A stretch of DNA of 13,313 nt from Thermoplasmata archaeon (GCA_021833045.1 JAKBGP010000035.1:1-13313); one strand, 5' to 3'; counted from the first letter of the stretch, positions 7,033 to 13,070 are shown. Notes: generated by a model not told the origin, from the letters alone. Translations and numbers: made by a program.

Positions 7033-7557
7033 ATGCCAGAAGAAAAAAACCTCAAATCAGCTATTGAAAATTCAAGAAAGATATCAGAGGATGGATCGCT
7101 TGTTACCTATGATCTTACAAAAGGAGTAGATTTCTCTGATCCAAAGTCTGTGGCAAGGATAATATCAGATGTATTTTTCGAAAAAGATGCTTTAAAATGG
7201 TTCAAGGTGAAAGATGAAAAAATTGATTTTGAACCAACATACAAAGTCAGGATAGTAATGGCGGAAGAACATAACAAGATGCTTGAAAGCGTAGTCGATG
7301 ATTTCCTTAAAGATCTACAAAAAGATGATATATCACGAGATTTCTCAAGGCAGATAAAGGGAGACGCTGATAATGCAACGGGCCTTCAGTCGGCCATTAC
7401 AACAAGTGCTTTGAAATCAGCATTATTCCATCATTCTATGGATAAAGTCTATGGAAGGGAAATCAAAGACGATCTATTTTTAGATCTTCTTGAAAAACTG
7501 GAAATCAGATCACTGAACAATGAGGATTTGATGGATTGGAAAAAACTTCCACTCTGA
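7033..7557 (+). CDS. unrecognised acidic helical protein
   Basis: I do not recognise this 174-residue product. It is rich in Lys, Asp and Glu, has no signal peptide, membrane segment or cysteine, and should be cytosolic and largely helical. The central part (about 70-105) has a heptad-like pattern (EEHNKMLESVVDDFLKDLQK) that may form an amphipathic helix. A Thr/Ser/Ala segment (about 113-130) follows, then an FHHSMDKVYGREIKDDLF stretch. No nucleotide-binding or metal motif is seen. The ATG is supported by the TATA-like box and palindrome just upstream. It stands alone, about 280 bp from its left neighbour and 500 bp from its right, with codon use like the other AT-rich genes. Being a real gene is likely; its function is unknown. 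Confidence 0.65.
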   Translation: MPEEKNLKSAIENSRKISEDGSLVTYDLTKGVDFSDPKSVARIISDVFFEKDALKWFKVKDEKIDFEPTYKVRIVMAEEHNKMLESVVDDFLKDLQKDDISRDFSRQIKGDADNATGLQSAITTSALKSALFHHSMDKVYGREIKDDLFLDLLEKLEIRSLNNEDLMDWKKLPL

Positions 7558-8056
7558 AGTTTACTCAACGGAAAGAATTCACGTTCACTCATTGGAATAA
7601 AATTCTAAAGCAAGTTCTTATAAAATATCATTTTTACTCAAAGTCAAAGTGATCAAACTAAAAGAGAAAAAAAAGAATGTTTGCTCAATACCGAATACCC
7701 AATTACTGTTTTAACAAAAGAAACGAGATTTAAACGGTTCAAAAAATTAGGCATTCTATTATCAAGAAAATCTCAGAGCAGAAAACCCATTCGTGAGTTC
7801 GTCAAAAACTAAAATCCTTTTTTCTCTAGTCAATTTAAATACAGAAATACAGTTTTGATGATTGCCCTATTTGTAATTGTTGTAACTTAATTCATTTTAA
7901 TCAAGGCATCCTGAGCAGCACATTCATTCGTAATGACATTGCAGTTTGTCATGTTTGAGTAACATTTAAGGTGAGAGAATTAAAAATGATATAATAAAAT
8001 AATTTTTTTGAGGAGGTTGTAAAAATTAATGCAATGTTTAAACATAAACACACGTC
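7558..8056. other. 500-bp region without an intact gene
   Basis: The stretch is AT-rich with many stops in all frames. One plus-strand frame without an obvious start runs to a TAA near 7811. Its C-terminal ~40 residues (including YPITVLTKETRFKRFKKLG) look protein-like and could be a relic, but I cannot place them. GAGGAGGTTG near 8011 resembles a ribosome-binding site but is about 35 bp from the next start (8057), too far to serve it. Confidence 0.35.
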
Positions 8057-8378
8057 ATGGCCAAAACCATTTCTATAAAAAAGTCAGTTTACGAAGAATT
8101 AAAAGCATTCAAAAAGGAAAATGAGAGTTTTAGGCTCAGTGAACATGCACGAAGTTCTTTACGGCATAGAAAAATACTCTAAAGATTCTCTTTTAGTCCT
8201 TCAGATATCAACGCTGGAATATAATAAGAATGACAGTTAACTATCTGTTTTTTAGGAGCTATATGAAGAAAGAAAAGGAAAAGCAGTTCCAAGGATGGAT
8301 GCGATTGTGGCATCAATGGCAATAAACAACGGGTGCTCAATCTACAAATTAAATGATCACCTTGAAATTTTTATATAA
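8057..8378 (+). pseudogene. collapsed VapB-VapC toxin-antitoxin relic
   Basis: From the ATG at 8057 the frame reads MAKTISIKKSVYEELKAFKK then ENESF, the start of a DUF217-type VapB antitoxin. It then departs from the family and stops at 8180-8182. From about 8130 another frame reads a PIN-toxin interior, VNMHEVLYGIEKYSKD. After in-frame TAA (8238) and TAG (8253) the same frame continues with ELYEERKGKAVPRMDAIVAS and onward to LNDHLEIFI, ending at TAA 8376-8378. That is the VapC C-terminus with its conserved Asp and N-D-HLE block. The second half of vapB and the first ~40 codons of vapC, including the first catalytic Asp, are therefore missing. One deletion fused the two genes and later stops accumulated. 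No functional toxin can be made. Confidence 0.8.
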
Positions 8379-8444
8379 AACGGGCTCAAACTGTTAAGTC
8401 CACCAGAATTAAAGCACGATTTTTTTATTTTGAGGTAATAATGT

Positions 8445-8899
8445 TCATTCCAAATAAATAGAATTTAAGTCTGAGGAGAGTGCTAACTTATGAAGCTTTT
8501 TGTCACCGGTGTAAAACTCGTTACATCCAACTTCAATAGCACTTACAATCTGCAAGGCGTCAGCAACATAGATGTGATATTTCATTACAACATCCCAGCT
8601 ACTTTCCATTATACTTTCTGATAATGCGATTATCCTTATTCTACTAATCTTCTTGAGTCTCGCAGTTTCACTTTAGAATCTGCTCATAGCTTCATCTAAT
8701 TGTTCACATGTAATCCTTTTTGCCTCTGTGCTCTGTCAAATACTCCTATAACCTCTCCAATATTCCAAATATTAAACAAAAGCAGAAAGTTTCCCAGATA
8801 GGCTTAATTGTACTAATCACGAATAAGTTGAGAACTGGTTTCAAGCACGTATCTCTTTAGTATTGCACTGCTATCTAGATTTACGATTTTCTCGGTCAT
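8445..8899 (-). pseudogene. degraded PIN-domain (VapC) toxin gene, partner of the 8871-9134 antitoxin
   Basis: An ATG at 8899, inside the 3' end of the antitoxin gene, opens MTEKIVNLDSSAILKRYVLE, a perfect PIN-domain start with the first catalytic Asp (D9). After 28 codons come TAG and TAA stops. The same frame then reads NIWNIGEVIGVFDRAQRQKG, a typical PIN interior. A frameshift near 8715 moves to the frame ITCEQLDEAMSRF, one more stop, and then the C-terminal half including WDVVMKYHIYVADALQIVSA and CNEFYTGDKKLHKLA, ending at TGA 8445-8447. All domain parts are in order and only point damage is seen, so the gene decayed in place rather than being deleted. The 29-bp overlap with the antitoxin is the usual TA arrangement. 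Confidence 0.82.
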
Positions 8900-9134
8900 T
8901 CCTCATACCCCTTACCAGATCTGAAACTTTACCATTTGGTTTAATCGGTTCAAAATCGAGGTCATATTTGTTATACTTGGAATATTTCAATAAGGATTTG
9001 TCTAAATTCAAACATAGTTCGTTTTCGATAGCATCCTTTAGGATAGAGCTTATATCATTGCCCCGCTGTAATGCTAGATTCTTGAGTTCCATCCAGAGTT
9101 CCTTATCTATGGATATGCTCGTTTTCACCTTCAT
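8871..9134 (-). CDS. ribbon-helix-helix antitoxin (VapB-like), orphaned
   Basis: The 87-residue protein starts with MKVKTSISIDKELWMELKNL, a ribbon-helix-helix DNA-binding motif: an alternating beta strand followed by two helices to about residue 40 (ISSILKDAIENEL). A C-terminal tail (LDFEPIKPNGKVSDLVRGMR) would wrap the toxin. It normally neutralises a PIN-domain ribonuclease and represses its own operon. The toxin gene that overlaps its 3' end is dead, so this antitoxin is an orphan with an intact frame. It may still bind DNA or neutralise related VapC toxins. The ATG at 9134 is 26 bp from a TATA box. Identification as RHH antitoxin is by motif; the subfamily is uncertain. Confidence 0.75.
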   Translation of the reverse strand: MKVKTSISIDKELWMELKNLALQRGNDISSILKDAIENELCLNLDKSLLKYSKYNKYDLDFEPIKPNGKVSDLVRGMRNDRENRKSR

Positions 9135-9154
9135 CTAAATATGAAGGGTATATC

Positions 9155-9164
9155 GGTATAAAAT
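9155..9164 (-). promoter_or_regulatory. TATA box of the RHH antitoxin gene
   Basis: The minus strand reads ATTTTATACC, centred about 26 bp upstream of the ATG at 9134, as for a leaderless archaeal gene. The GAGGAGGTG on the minus strand at 9171-9179 is too far upstream (37 bp or more) to be this gene's ribosome site and may belong to a lost reading frame. Confidence 0.5.
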
Positions 9165-9328
9165 TATTCACCTCCTCACCAAAATGATAGTAAAGCAGCA
9201 ATAAGAATAGCCCCAAAAAAGTGAATAGTGCAAAATAGAAACTGCTATGAGGAAGTATTTTGTGGTAAGTGACTAAATGATGGCTTTATTATGTCATTTG
9301 GTGGTGGACAGAACAGGAATGCCTCTCT

Positions 9329-9553
9329 CTAACCCTCTGCCTTTCTGTAAGCACTCAGTCCACCCTGTATAATTAGCCTTACAATTGCCGCAATTATGAA
9401 CAGTATACCTATTCCTACTGAACCTCCCCAGAGAAGTGATTCAACACCTGAATAATATGATATTACGCCAAATATGAACAGTGTTATTCCTATTGCAAAG
9501 CTCATAATGCCGGTTCTGAGAAACCAGGGATATTCCTGTCCAAAAATAAACAA
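9329..9553 (-). CDS. small two-helix membrane protein, unrecognised
   Basis: The frame encodes up to 74 residues with two clear hydrophobic segments, about 16-34 (IMSFAIGITLFIFGVISYY) and about 40-62 (LLWGGSVGIGILFIIAAIVR). A short Gly/Ser turn joins them, and the tail is basic (AYRKAEG). It should be an integral membrane protein of the cytoplasmic membrane. The longest start is TTG at 9553; an ATG at codon 17 would cut into the first helix, so TTG or a missed start is preferred. There is no domain I recognise and no obvious operon partner. Composition is somewhat richer in G and C than the flanking spacers, which supports a real gene. Confidence 0.5.
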   Translation of the reverse strand: MFIFGQEYPWFLRTGIMSFAIGITLFIFGVISYYSGVESLLWGGSVGIGILFIIAAIVRLIIQGGLSAYRKAEG

Positions 9554-9788
9554 AATGGATACACAGATAAATGCATTCTTTCCCCGGGGGCATCGTAAAC
9601 GTAAATGGAAAAAAGAAGTCTGTTTGGTATCAAATTCTACTGTTAGGCATGGTAATAGTCACTTTTTATGTTTTTACCAGAACGTCACAAGAGATTTGGT
9701 TCTGTGAAATGTTGAAGAGACTGGATAAATCTTAACGTTGAGTTTGTAATATGGATATAAGAAGTTAAAAGACTCATTCCATATATGA

Positions 9789-9795
9789 TTATATA
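9789..9795 (+). promoter_or_regulatory. TATA box of the Fic gene
   Basis: TTATATA lies about 30 bp before the ATG at 9821, which is the first possible start after an in-frame TGA at 9815-9817. A leaderless transcript is expected. The remaining spacer 9554-9788 shows no gene; the short open frames there lack family features. Confidence 0.5.
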
Positions 9796-9820
9796 CTTCA
9801 TATGCATAGTTGCATGAGTA

Positions 9821-10723
9821 ATGGATAGATACATATTAAGTCGCCTAAGGGAAAGAATGTTGGATCGAGGCTCAATACGCAATTTGCCGGAAAAGACGCT
9901 TCAGGAATCATTCATACTGAATACCTGGGGAACCAATGCAATAGAGGGAAACACCCTCACACTGGATGAAGTAACCAGAGTAATTGAAAGTGGCATGACT
10001 GTTCCCAACCGTCCCATAAGGGATCTGATGGAAACAATTCAGCATCGCGCGGCTTTGGCTCAAGTGGTAAGCGGTAAAATAGGTGAGGTTAACATGACCA
10101 GTGCATTGAATTTGCATGATATGATATTTCATGGAATTCTTTTGGATGCAGGTCAGTGGAGAAGAGTAAATGTCAGAATATTAGGATCAAAGTATTCTCC
10201 TCCGAGGGTAGAAAAGCTTATCTCTCTACTTCGGGAATGGGAGCAGCATTACGTAGAAATGGAAATGAAGCGTGAAGATATTTTTTCTCAAGCTTCTGAA
10301 ATGCACTTTGGTTTCGAATCTATACGTCCCTTCTCAGACGGAAACGGAAGAGTAGGCAGGCTACTGCTGAATATACACTTCCTCAATCACAACTGGCCGC
10401 TCCTAGACATTCTTCCTCAGGACAGGAACGCTTATCTTGATGCTCTTGAGTCTGCCCACCGTAATGGCATGGAAAGACTGACAGAATTCTTTGTAACAAA
10501 TATGGCAAGATCGCTAATTTTTTTGCTTGACATGACAGGGTCCGAGGGTGATAAGCTATTAACACTGGACGAAGCAAAGAAAGCCTCTGGCACCGATTAC
10601 TCTACAAAGTACCTGGCACTTAGGATCAAACAGGGAGAGCTTCCTGGAATCAGATTAAACAACAGGTGGAAGACGAGCCCGGTTGCAATAAGTCTTTATC
10701 GTGAAATAAAAGGCAGAGAGTGA
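9821..10723 (+). CDS. Fic-domain protein with catalytic His replaced by Arg
   Basis: The 300-residue protein has the class II Fic layout. An N-terminal inhibitory helix carries the (S/T)xxxE(G/N) motif (T38 to G43, TNAIEG). The Fic core (about 80-210) follows, and then a C-terminal winged/helix-turn-helix-like region (about 245-300, LTLDEAKKAS...). Fic enzymes normally transfer AMP to a target hydroxyl using HPFx(D/E)GNGRxxR. Here the motif reads RPFSDGNGRVGR (169-180): the anion-binding loop, D173 and both Arg are intact, but the catalytic His is Arg, a CAT-to-CGT type single-base change. The protein is otherwise full length and uninterrupted, so it is either a recently inactivated enzyme or one kept for a non-AMPylating role such as nucleotide or DNA binding. 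The same region holds several toxin-antitoxin genes. Confidence 0.88.
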   Translation: MDRYILSRLRERMLDRGSIRNLPEKTLQESFILNTWGTNAIEGNTLTLDEVTRVIESGMTVPNRPIRDLMETIQHRAALAQVVSGKIGEVNMTSALNLHDMIFHGILLDAGQWRRVNVRILGSKYSPPRVEKLISLLREWEQHYVEMEMKREDIFSQASEMHFGFESIRPFSDGNGRVGRLLLNIHFLNHNWPLLDILPQDRNAYLDALESAHRNGMERLTEFFVTNMARSLIFLLDMTGSEGDKLLTLDEAKKASGTDYSTKYLALRIKQGELPGIRLNNRWKTSPVAISLYREIKGRE

Positions 10724-10756
10724 CATCCATATCTTGCCCTCATTTCTGAATCATAA

Positions 10757-10972
10757 GAGTTCATAAAGAAATGTGAAAAATCCATCAGAAACAGGATAAT
10801 TAAATCTCTCCGTAAATCTGAAAAGGAACCAGAGAGCGGAAAACCTCTAGCCTCAATACTTACAGGACTCTAGAGCCTGAGGATATGGAAATACAGGTCA
10901 ATTTATCAAATAGAGAAAAGTGAGTTGGTAATTATCTCAATCAATATTGGGCGCAGAAATACCGTTTATTGA
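10757..10972 (+). pseudogene. RelE/ParE-family toxin relic
   Basis: A plus-strand frame reads EFIKKCEKSIRNRIIKSLRK, then SEKEPESGKPLASILTGL, a TAG at 10871-10873, SLRIWKYRSIYQIEKSELVI and finally NIGRRNTVY before a TGA. This is the RelE pattern: the K-x-L linker, GLWxLRxxxYRxIY strand pair, and terminal hRxxVY. The TAG sits exactly at the conserved Trp, so TGG to TAG is the likely lesion. The first ~15 codons are missing or preceded by a TAA at 10754, and no antitoxin is seen upstream. The frame otherwise has no shift. The gene is dead as read. It differs clearly from the intact RelE at 11347, so it is not a recent copy of it. Confidence 0.78.
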
Positions 10973-10985
10973 CAAACCGGTTCAA

Positions 10986-11022
10986 ATGGACTGGTCAGGA
11001 TTTGCTTATTGTTTTAAGCGAA
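10986..11022 (+). repeat. diverged copy of the tRNA-Ala 3'-end repeat (att-like)
   Basis: This segment aligns without gaps to 12215-12251 at 31 of 37 positions. Its first 20 bases match the 3' end of the tRNA-Ala gene (13071-13090) with three mismatches. It lies 14 bp after the dead RelE gene and about 145 bp before relB, so it marks the left edge of the relBE cassette. It fits an old attachment-site remnant. Confidence 0.6.
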
Positions 11023-11100
11023 TACAGAGAAACGTAAATAGAGTAATTCCGAGACGAACATCACCTTAGGGCGTAAGCAATAAATACTGTGGTAAATTAT

Positions 11101-11120
11101 AGTATAATATAGTATAATAT
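11101..11120 (+). promoter_or_regulatory. relB promoter with tandem 10-bp repeat
   Basis: AGTATAATAT occurs twice in perfect tandem (11101-11110, 11111-11120), followed by a third partial AGTG. The first copy lies 22-31 bp before the ATG at 11132, at the TATA position, so each repeat contains a possible TATA box. One helical turn between copies would suit a dimeric antitoxin repressor binding the same face of the DNA. Confidence 0.5.
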
Positions 11121-11131
11121 AGTGATTCACA

Positions 11132-11350
11132 ATGCCAACGACGATACAAGTGAGTGAGAAGTTACAGAAGGAACTGTCAAAACGTAAGTTATATAGCAAA
11201 GAGACCTACGAAGAGGTTATCTGGGATCTTATGGAAGATTCCCATGAACTGGACGAAGAAGCAAAGAAAGAACTGGCTCAGGCTCGCCAGGAGATCAAAG
11301 AAGGAAAGTACCATACACTGGAAGAGATAAAGAAGGAACTGGGCTTTTGA
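11132..11350 (+). CDS. RelB-type antitoxin
   Basis: The 72-residue product begins with MPTTIQVSEKLQKELSKRKL, an N-terminal ribbon-helix-helix-like DNA-binding segment. It continues with EEVIWDLMEDSHELDEEAKK, and its acidic, helical C-terminus (EIKEGKYHTLEEIKKELGF) is typical of archaeal antitoxins that wrap a RelE toxin. It should neutralise the RelE encoded immediately downstream and repress the shared promoter. Its stop overlaps the toxin's TTG start by 4 bases, giving tight translational coupling. Identification rests on size, pattern and the adjacent RelE; RelB sequences are poorly conserved, so the subfamily name is tentative. Confidence 0.8.
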   Translation: MPTTIQVSEKLQKELSKRKLYSKETYEEVIWDLMEDSHELDEEAKKELAQARQEIKEGKYHTLEEIKKELGF

Positions 11351-11601
11351 CCTATCATGTAATATTTTCTGATCTTGCTCTCAAGCAATTGAGAAAACTT
11401 GATAGGGAAACCGGACAGAGAATAATCTCAACACTTGAGAGGATAAGAATAAGACCCGATGCTTATGTCAAAAAACTCGTTGGCGACGAAGGATACAGGC
11501 TTAGGGTTGGAAACTACAGGGTGATCTTGGACCTTGACAAGGAAAAATTGATAATTCTGGTGTTAACAATAGGCCAAAGGAGGAACGTTTATGATTCGTA
11601 A
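11347..11601 (+). CDS. RelE-family toxin (mRNA interferase)
   Basis: The 84-residue protein is a full-length archaeal RelE: YHVIFSDLALKQLRKLDRET opens the fold, ERIRIRPDAYVKKLVGDEGY follows, then RLRVGNYRVILDLDKEKLII, and the C-terminus is GQRRNVYD. Conserved basic residues of the RLRVGNYR strand and the terminal RRNVY, which line the ribosome/mRNA-binding face in RelE toxins, are all present, so it should be active in cutting mRNA on the ribosome. The start is TTG at 11347, overlapping the relB stop; AAGGAACTGGG just upstream can serve as a ribosome site. A weak start would keep toxin below antitoxin. Confidence 0.87.
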   Translation: MTYHVIFSDLALKQLRKLDRETGQRIISTLERIRIRPDAYVKKLVGDEGYRLRVGNYRVILDLDKEKLIILVLTIGQRRNVYDS

Positions 11602-11758
11602 GTCAGTTCATTGCTCCGCTGGTACTTTTATTCAGAGTTTGATTACTACTCTGGAAACACTTCTGAATAAACACGTAATGATCCAAATCAGTGAGAGCGA
11701 TCTGGACATCGAGTACGGAAAGGTGAGAAATGCCAGAGACTTTCTTAAGGAACTCTGA
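11591..11758 (+). CDS. small ORF overlapping the relE end, unrecognised
   Basis: An ATG at 11591, 11 bp inside relE, opens 55 codons ending at TGA 11756-11758. The second half (LNKHVMIQISESDLDIEYGK then VRNARDFLKEL) has a charged, helical, protein-like composition. I recognise no family. It could be a third, translationally coupled gene of the relBE unit, or the remnant C-terminus of a lost gene fused by chance to the relE end. No internal stops are seen, but the length is too short to weigh strongly. Confidence 0.35.
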   Translation: MIRKSVHCSAGTFIQSLITTLETLLNKHVMIQISESDLDIEYGKVRNARDFLKEL

Positions 11759-11791
11759 CGCAAGCAGCAATGATCGGTCAAGGATGTAAAG

Positions 11792-12163
11792 ATGACTCAG
11801 AAGATTGAACTTGAAGAGAAACTCATAAAATTCTTCAATGCAGAGAACAATCAAAACTGGAAACTATACGAGATGTTTCTCTCACAAGATGTGGAGTAGA
11901 TTTCTTACGGTCTCCGCAGGCGAAAAGTTGTGATTGGAAAAGAGGATTATGTTAAGACGATGATCAAAGCTTATAGGGACTTACCAGAAAAATTCAAGTG
12001 TTTGAACATGGTTTCAGACCCAGAAAGAGGAGTTGTAATTCCAAACCTTGAACCACTCTCAAGAAGATAAGTTGATGTTTTAGAATTTGAAAATGGTCTG
12101 ATCAGAAGAGAACGGGAGTACTATGACGATACTCTCTGGTTAGAATTCAAAGACAAACAATAG
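11792..12163 (+). pseudogene. SnoaL-like (NTF2-fold) protein gene broken by two stops
   Basis: The ATG at 11792 opens MTQKIELEEKLIKFFNAENN, then QNWKLYEMFLSQDVE. TAG at 11897-11899 follows where Trp is expected, then ISYGLRRRKVVIGKEDYVKT and KAYRDLPEKFKCLNMVSDPE. After TAA (12068-12070) the frame gives VDVLEFENGLIRREREYYDD and TLWLEFKDKQ. The order (N-terminal helix, W-x-x-Y/F, GKEDYVK..., and a last strand with E-x-EYYD) is that of SnoaL-like polyketide-cyclase/ketosteroid-isomerase-fold proteins. The frame is kept for 123 codons across both stops, so the gene was full length and lost function by point changes. The original substrate cannot be guessed. It lies in the relBE cassette as cargo. 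Confidence 0.72.
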
Positions 12164-12361
12164 AAGAAATCCAAAAATATGCGGCAAATTCGATACAAAT
12201 GAAGTTTCATAAACATGGACCGGTCGGGATTTGATTAAAGTTTTAAGGGAACACCAATTTCTTCAAGCAATCCATGGAGATTCCTCGCTCTCAAATCAGT
12301 CGGTATCCCATAATAATTACAATTTGAAAATCGGCGAAAACTTTACATACTGATTTGATAT
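12164..12361. other. spacer around the second att-like repeat
   Basis: Apart from the repeat at 12215 there is no complete gene. On the minus strand a short open stretch ends at a TAA within the extended repeat and reads YGIPTDLRARNLHGLLEEIG then VPLKL. It looks protein-like but has a stop about 35 codons upstream and no start, so it may be the C-terminal stub of a lost gene. I cannot name it. A TATA-like CTTTACATAC near 12341-12350 could serve the antitoxin gene at 12362. Confidence 0.35.
12215..12234 (+). repeat. exact 20-bp copy of the tRNA-Ala 3' end (att-like site)
   Basis: ATGGACCGGTCGGGATTTGA is identical to 13071-13090, which covers the acceptor-stem 3' strand, the T-arm 3' strand and part of the T-loop of the tRNA-Ala gene, in the same orientation. 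Similarity to the copy at 10986 continues a further 17 bp past the tRNA part (to 12251). With the tRNA gene it frames the abrB-vapC cassette (about 840 bp). This is the signature left by an element that integrates at a tRNA 3' end. Confidence 0.75.
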
Positions 12362-12616
12362 GTGGGAAATGAAGTGGGAATGGGACAAGAGACTGTGATA
12401 GATGAAAAGGGTAGAATAGTGATCTCGAAAAATGTCAGAAACTCTCTCGGACTCAAGAATGGAATGAGAGTAAAAATGTACATTGAATCCAATCGTCTAA
12501 TAATTGAAAAATCTGTATCCCCGGATGAATTTCGCGTAAAGATGAGAGGATTTATCAAAAAAGGTTCTGAGATACCGTTAAGCGATCCTCTTGAGCTTAA
12601 ACACATCTGGAAGTGA
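12362..12616 (+). CDS. AbrB/MazE-type antitoxin (VapB)
   Basis: The product is up to 84 residues. The core ETVIDEKGRIVISKNVRNSL, GLKNGMRVKMYIESNRLIIE is the swapped-hairpin AbrB DNA-binding fold (about residues 10-55). The tail (DEFRVKMRGFIKKGSEIPLSDPLELKHIWK) would bind and block the toxin. It is expected to neutralise the VapC encoded directly after it and to repress the operon. The longest start is GTG 12362; ATG 12380 (residue 7) leaves the AbrB domain whole and is about 30 bp from CTTTACATAC, so it is a good alternative. The two genes overlap or abut, depending on the toxin start. Confidence 0.85.
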   Translation: MGNEVGMGQETVIDEKGRIVISKNVRNSLGLKNGMRVKMYIESNRLIIEKSVSPDEFRVKMRGFIKKGSEIPLSDPLELKHIWK

Positions 12617-13034
12617 GATTCCATTGGTCCTATCATATGTAGATGCTAATTACTGGATTTACTGGTTCGATGAAAGACTCCCAGAGCATGATTCAGTTGA
12701 CGATGTAATGCAAAGAACTATTCAGGGTGATGTAGTGGTCAGCACTGTTACCTTAATGGAAGTAGCACACTACTTTAGGATGATCCCACCGGATATTTTG
12801 AACGAGAAAATGAGAATCATAGCTGACCTCACAACTCTTAGTCTAGTTGATTTCACCGCTACTATCATGCAATCGTCAATTAATCTTCTGTCAACTTATG
12901 GTTCCATGGGGCTTGGCTCGAGGGACTGTGTAATTCTTGCCACAATGAAGTCAGTAGGATCCAACATCCTCCTCACTCATGACCAGTCTTTCAAGAACGT
13001 CAAGGATATAAAAGTAATTGATGAAATTAGATGA
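12591..13034 (+). CDS. VapC toxin (PIN-domain ribonuclease)
   Basis: This PIN-domain endoribonuclease of up to 147 residues would cut RNA (tRNA or rRNA in studied VapCs) when its antitoxin is lost. All four acidic metal ligands are visible: D18 in YVDANYWIYW, E57 in TLMEVAHYF, D112 in GLGSRDCVILATM and D131 in LLTHDQSF. It is therefore predicted to be active, in contrast to the two dead VapC genes in this window. The longest start, TTG 12591, overlaps the antitoxin by 26 bp; TTG 12624, 7 bp after the antitoxin stop, gives a more usual N-terminus. No ATG is available near the beginning, consistent with low toxin translation. It ends 37 bp before the 3' end of the tRNA-Ala gene, which lies on the other strand. 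Confidence 0.88.
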   Translation: MSLNTSGSEIPLVLSYVDANYWIYWFDERLPEHDSVDDVMQRTIQGDVVVSTVTLMEVAHYFRMIPPDILNEKMRIIADLTTLSLVDFTATIMQSSINLLSTYGSMGLGSRDCVILATMKSVGSNILLTHDQSFKNVKDIKVIDEIR

Positions 13035-13070
13035 TGAATAGAAAACGTTTCCTGACCAAGATGACTTAAT

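Noticed and set aside
8863..9138. A 91-codon plus-strand frame opposite the RHH antitoxin.
   Set aside because: The opposite strand carries a clear ribbon-helix-helix motif, a TATA box and the overlapping toxin start; the plus-strand product has no recognisable feature.
10757..11601. The dead RelE as a duplicate of the neighbouring intact RelE.
   Set aside because: The two share only the general RelE pattern. Their sequences differ throughout, so they come from separate acquisitions or ancient divergence.
11603..11854. An 83-codon minus-strand frame after relE.
   Set aside because: Plus-strand readings of the same bases (the small ORF and the SnoaL-like start) are more protein-like. No promoter or motif supports the minus-strand frame.
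6226..12163. Many in-frame stops inside recognisable genes, with TAG at expected Trp in the relE relic and the SnoaL-like gene, hinting at stop-codon reassignment or pyrrolysine-type readthrough.
   Set aside because: Both TAG and TAA occur, at Tyr, Trp and other positions, together with a frameshift and deletions, while intact genes in the window end normally at all three stop codons. Ordinary pseudogene decay explains it.
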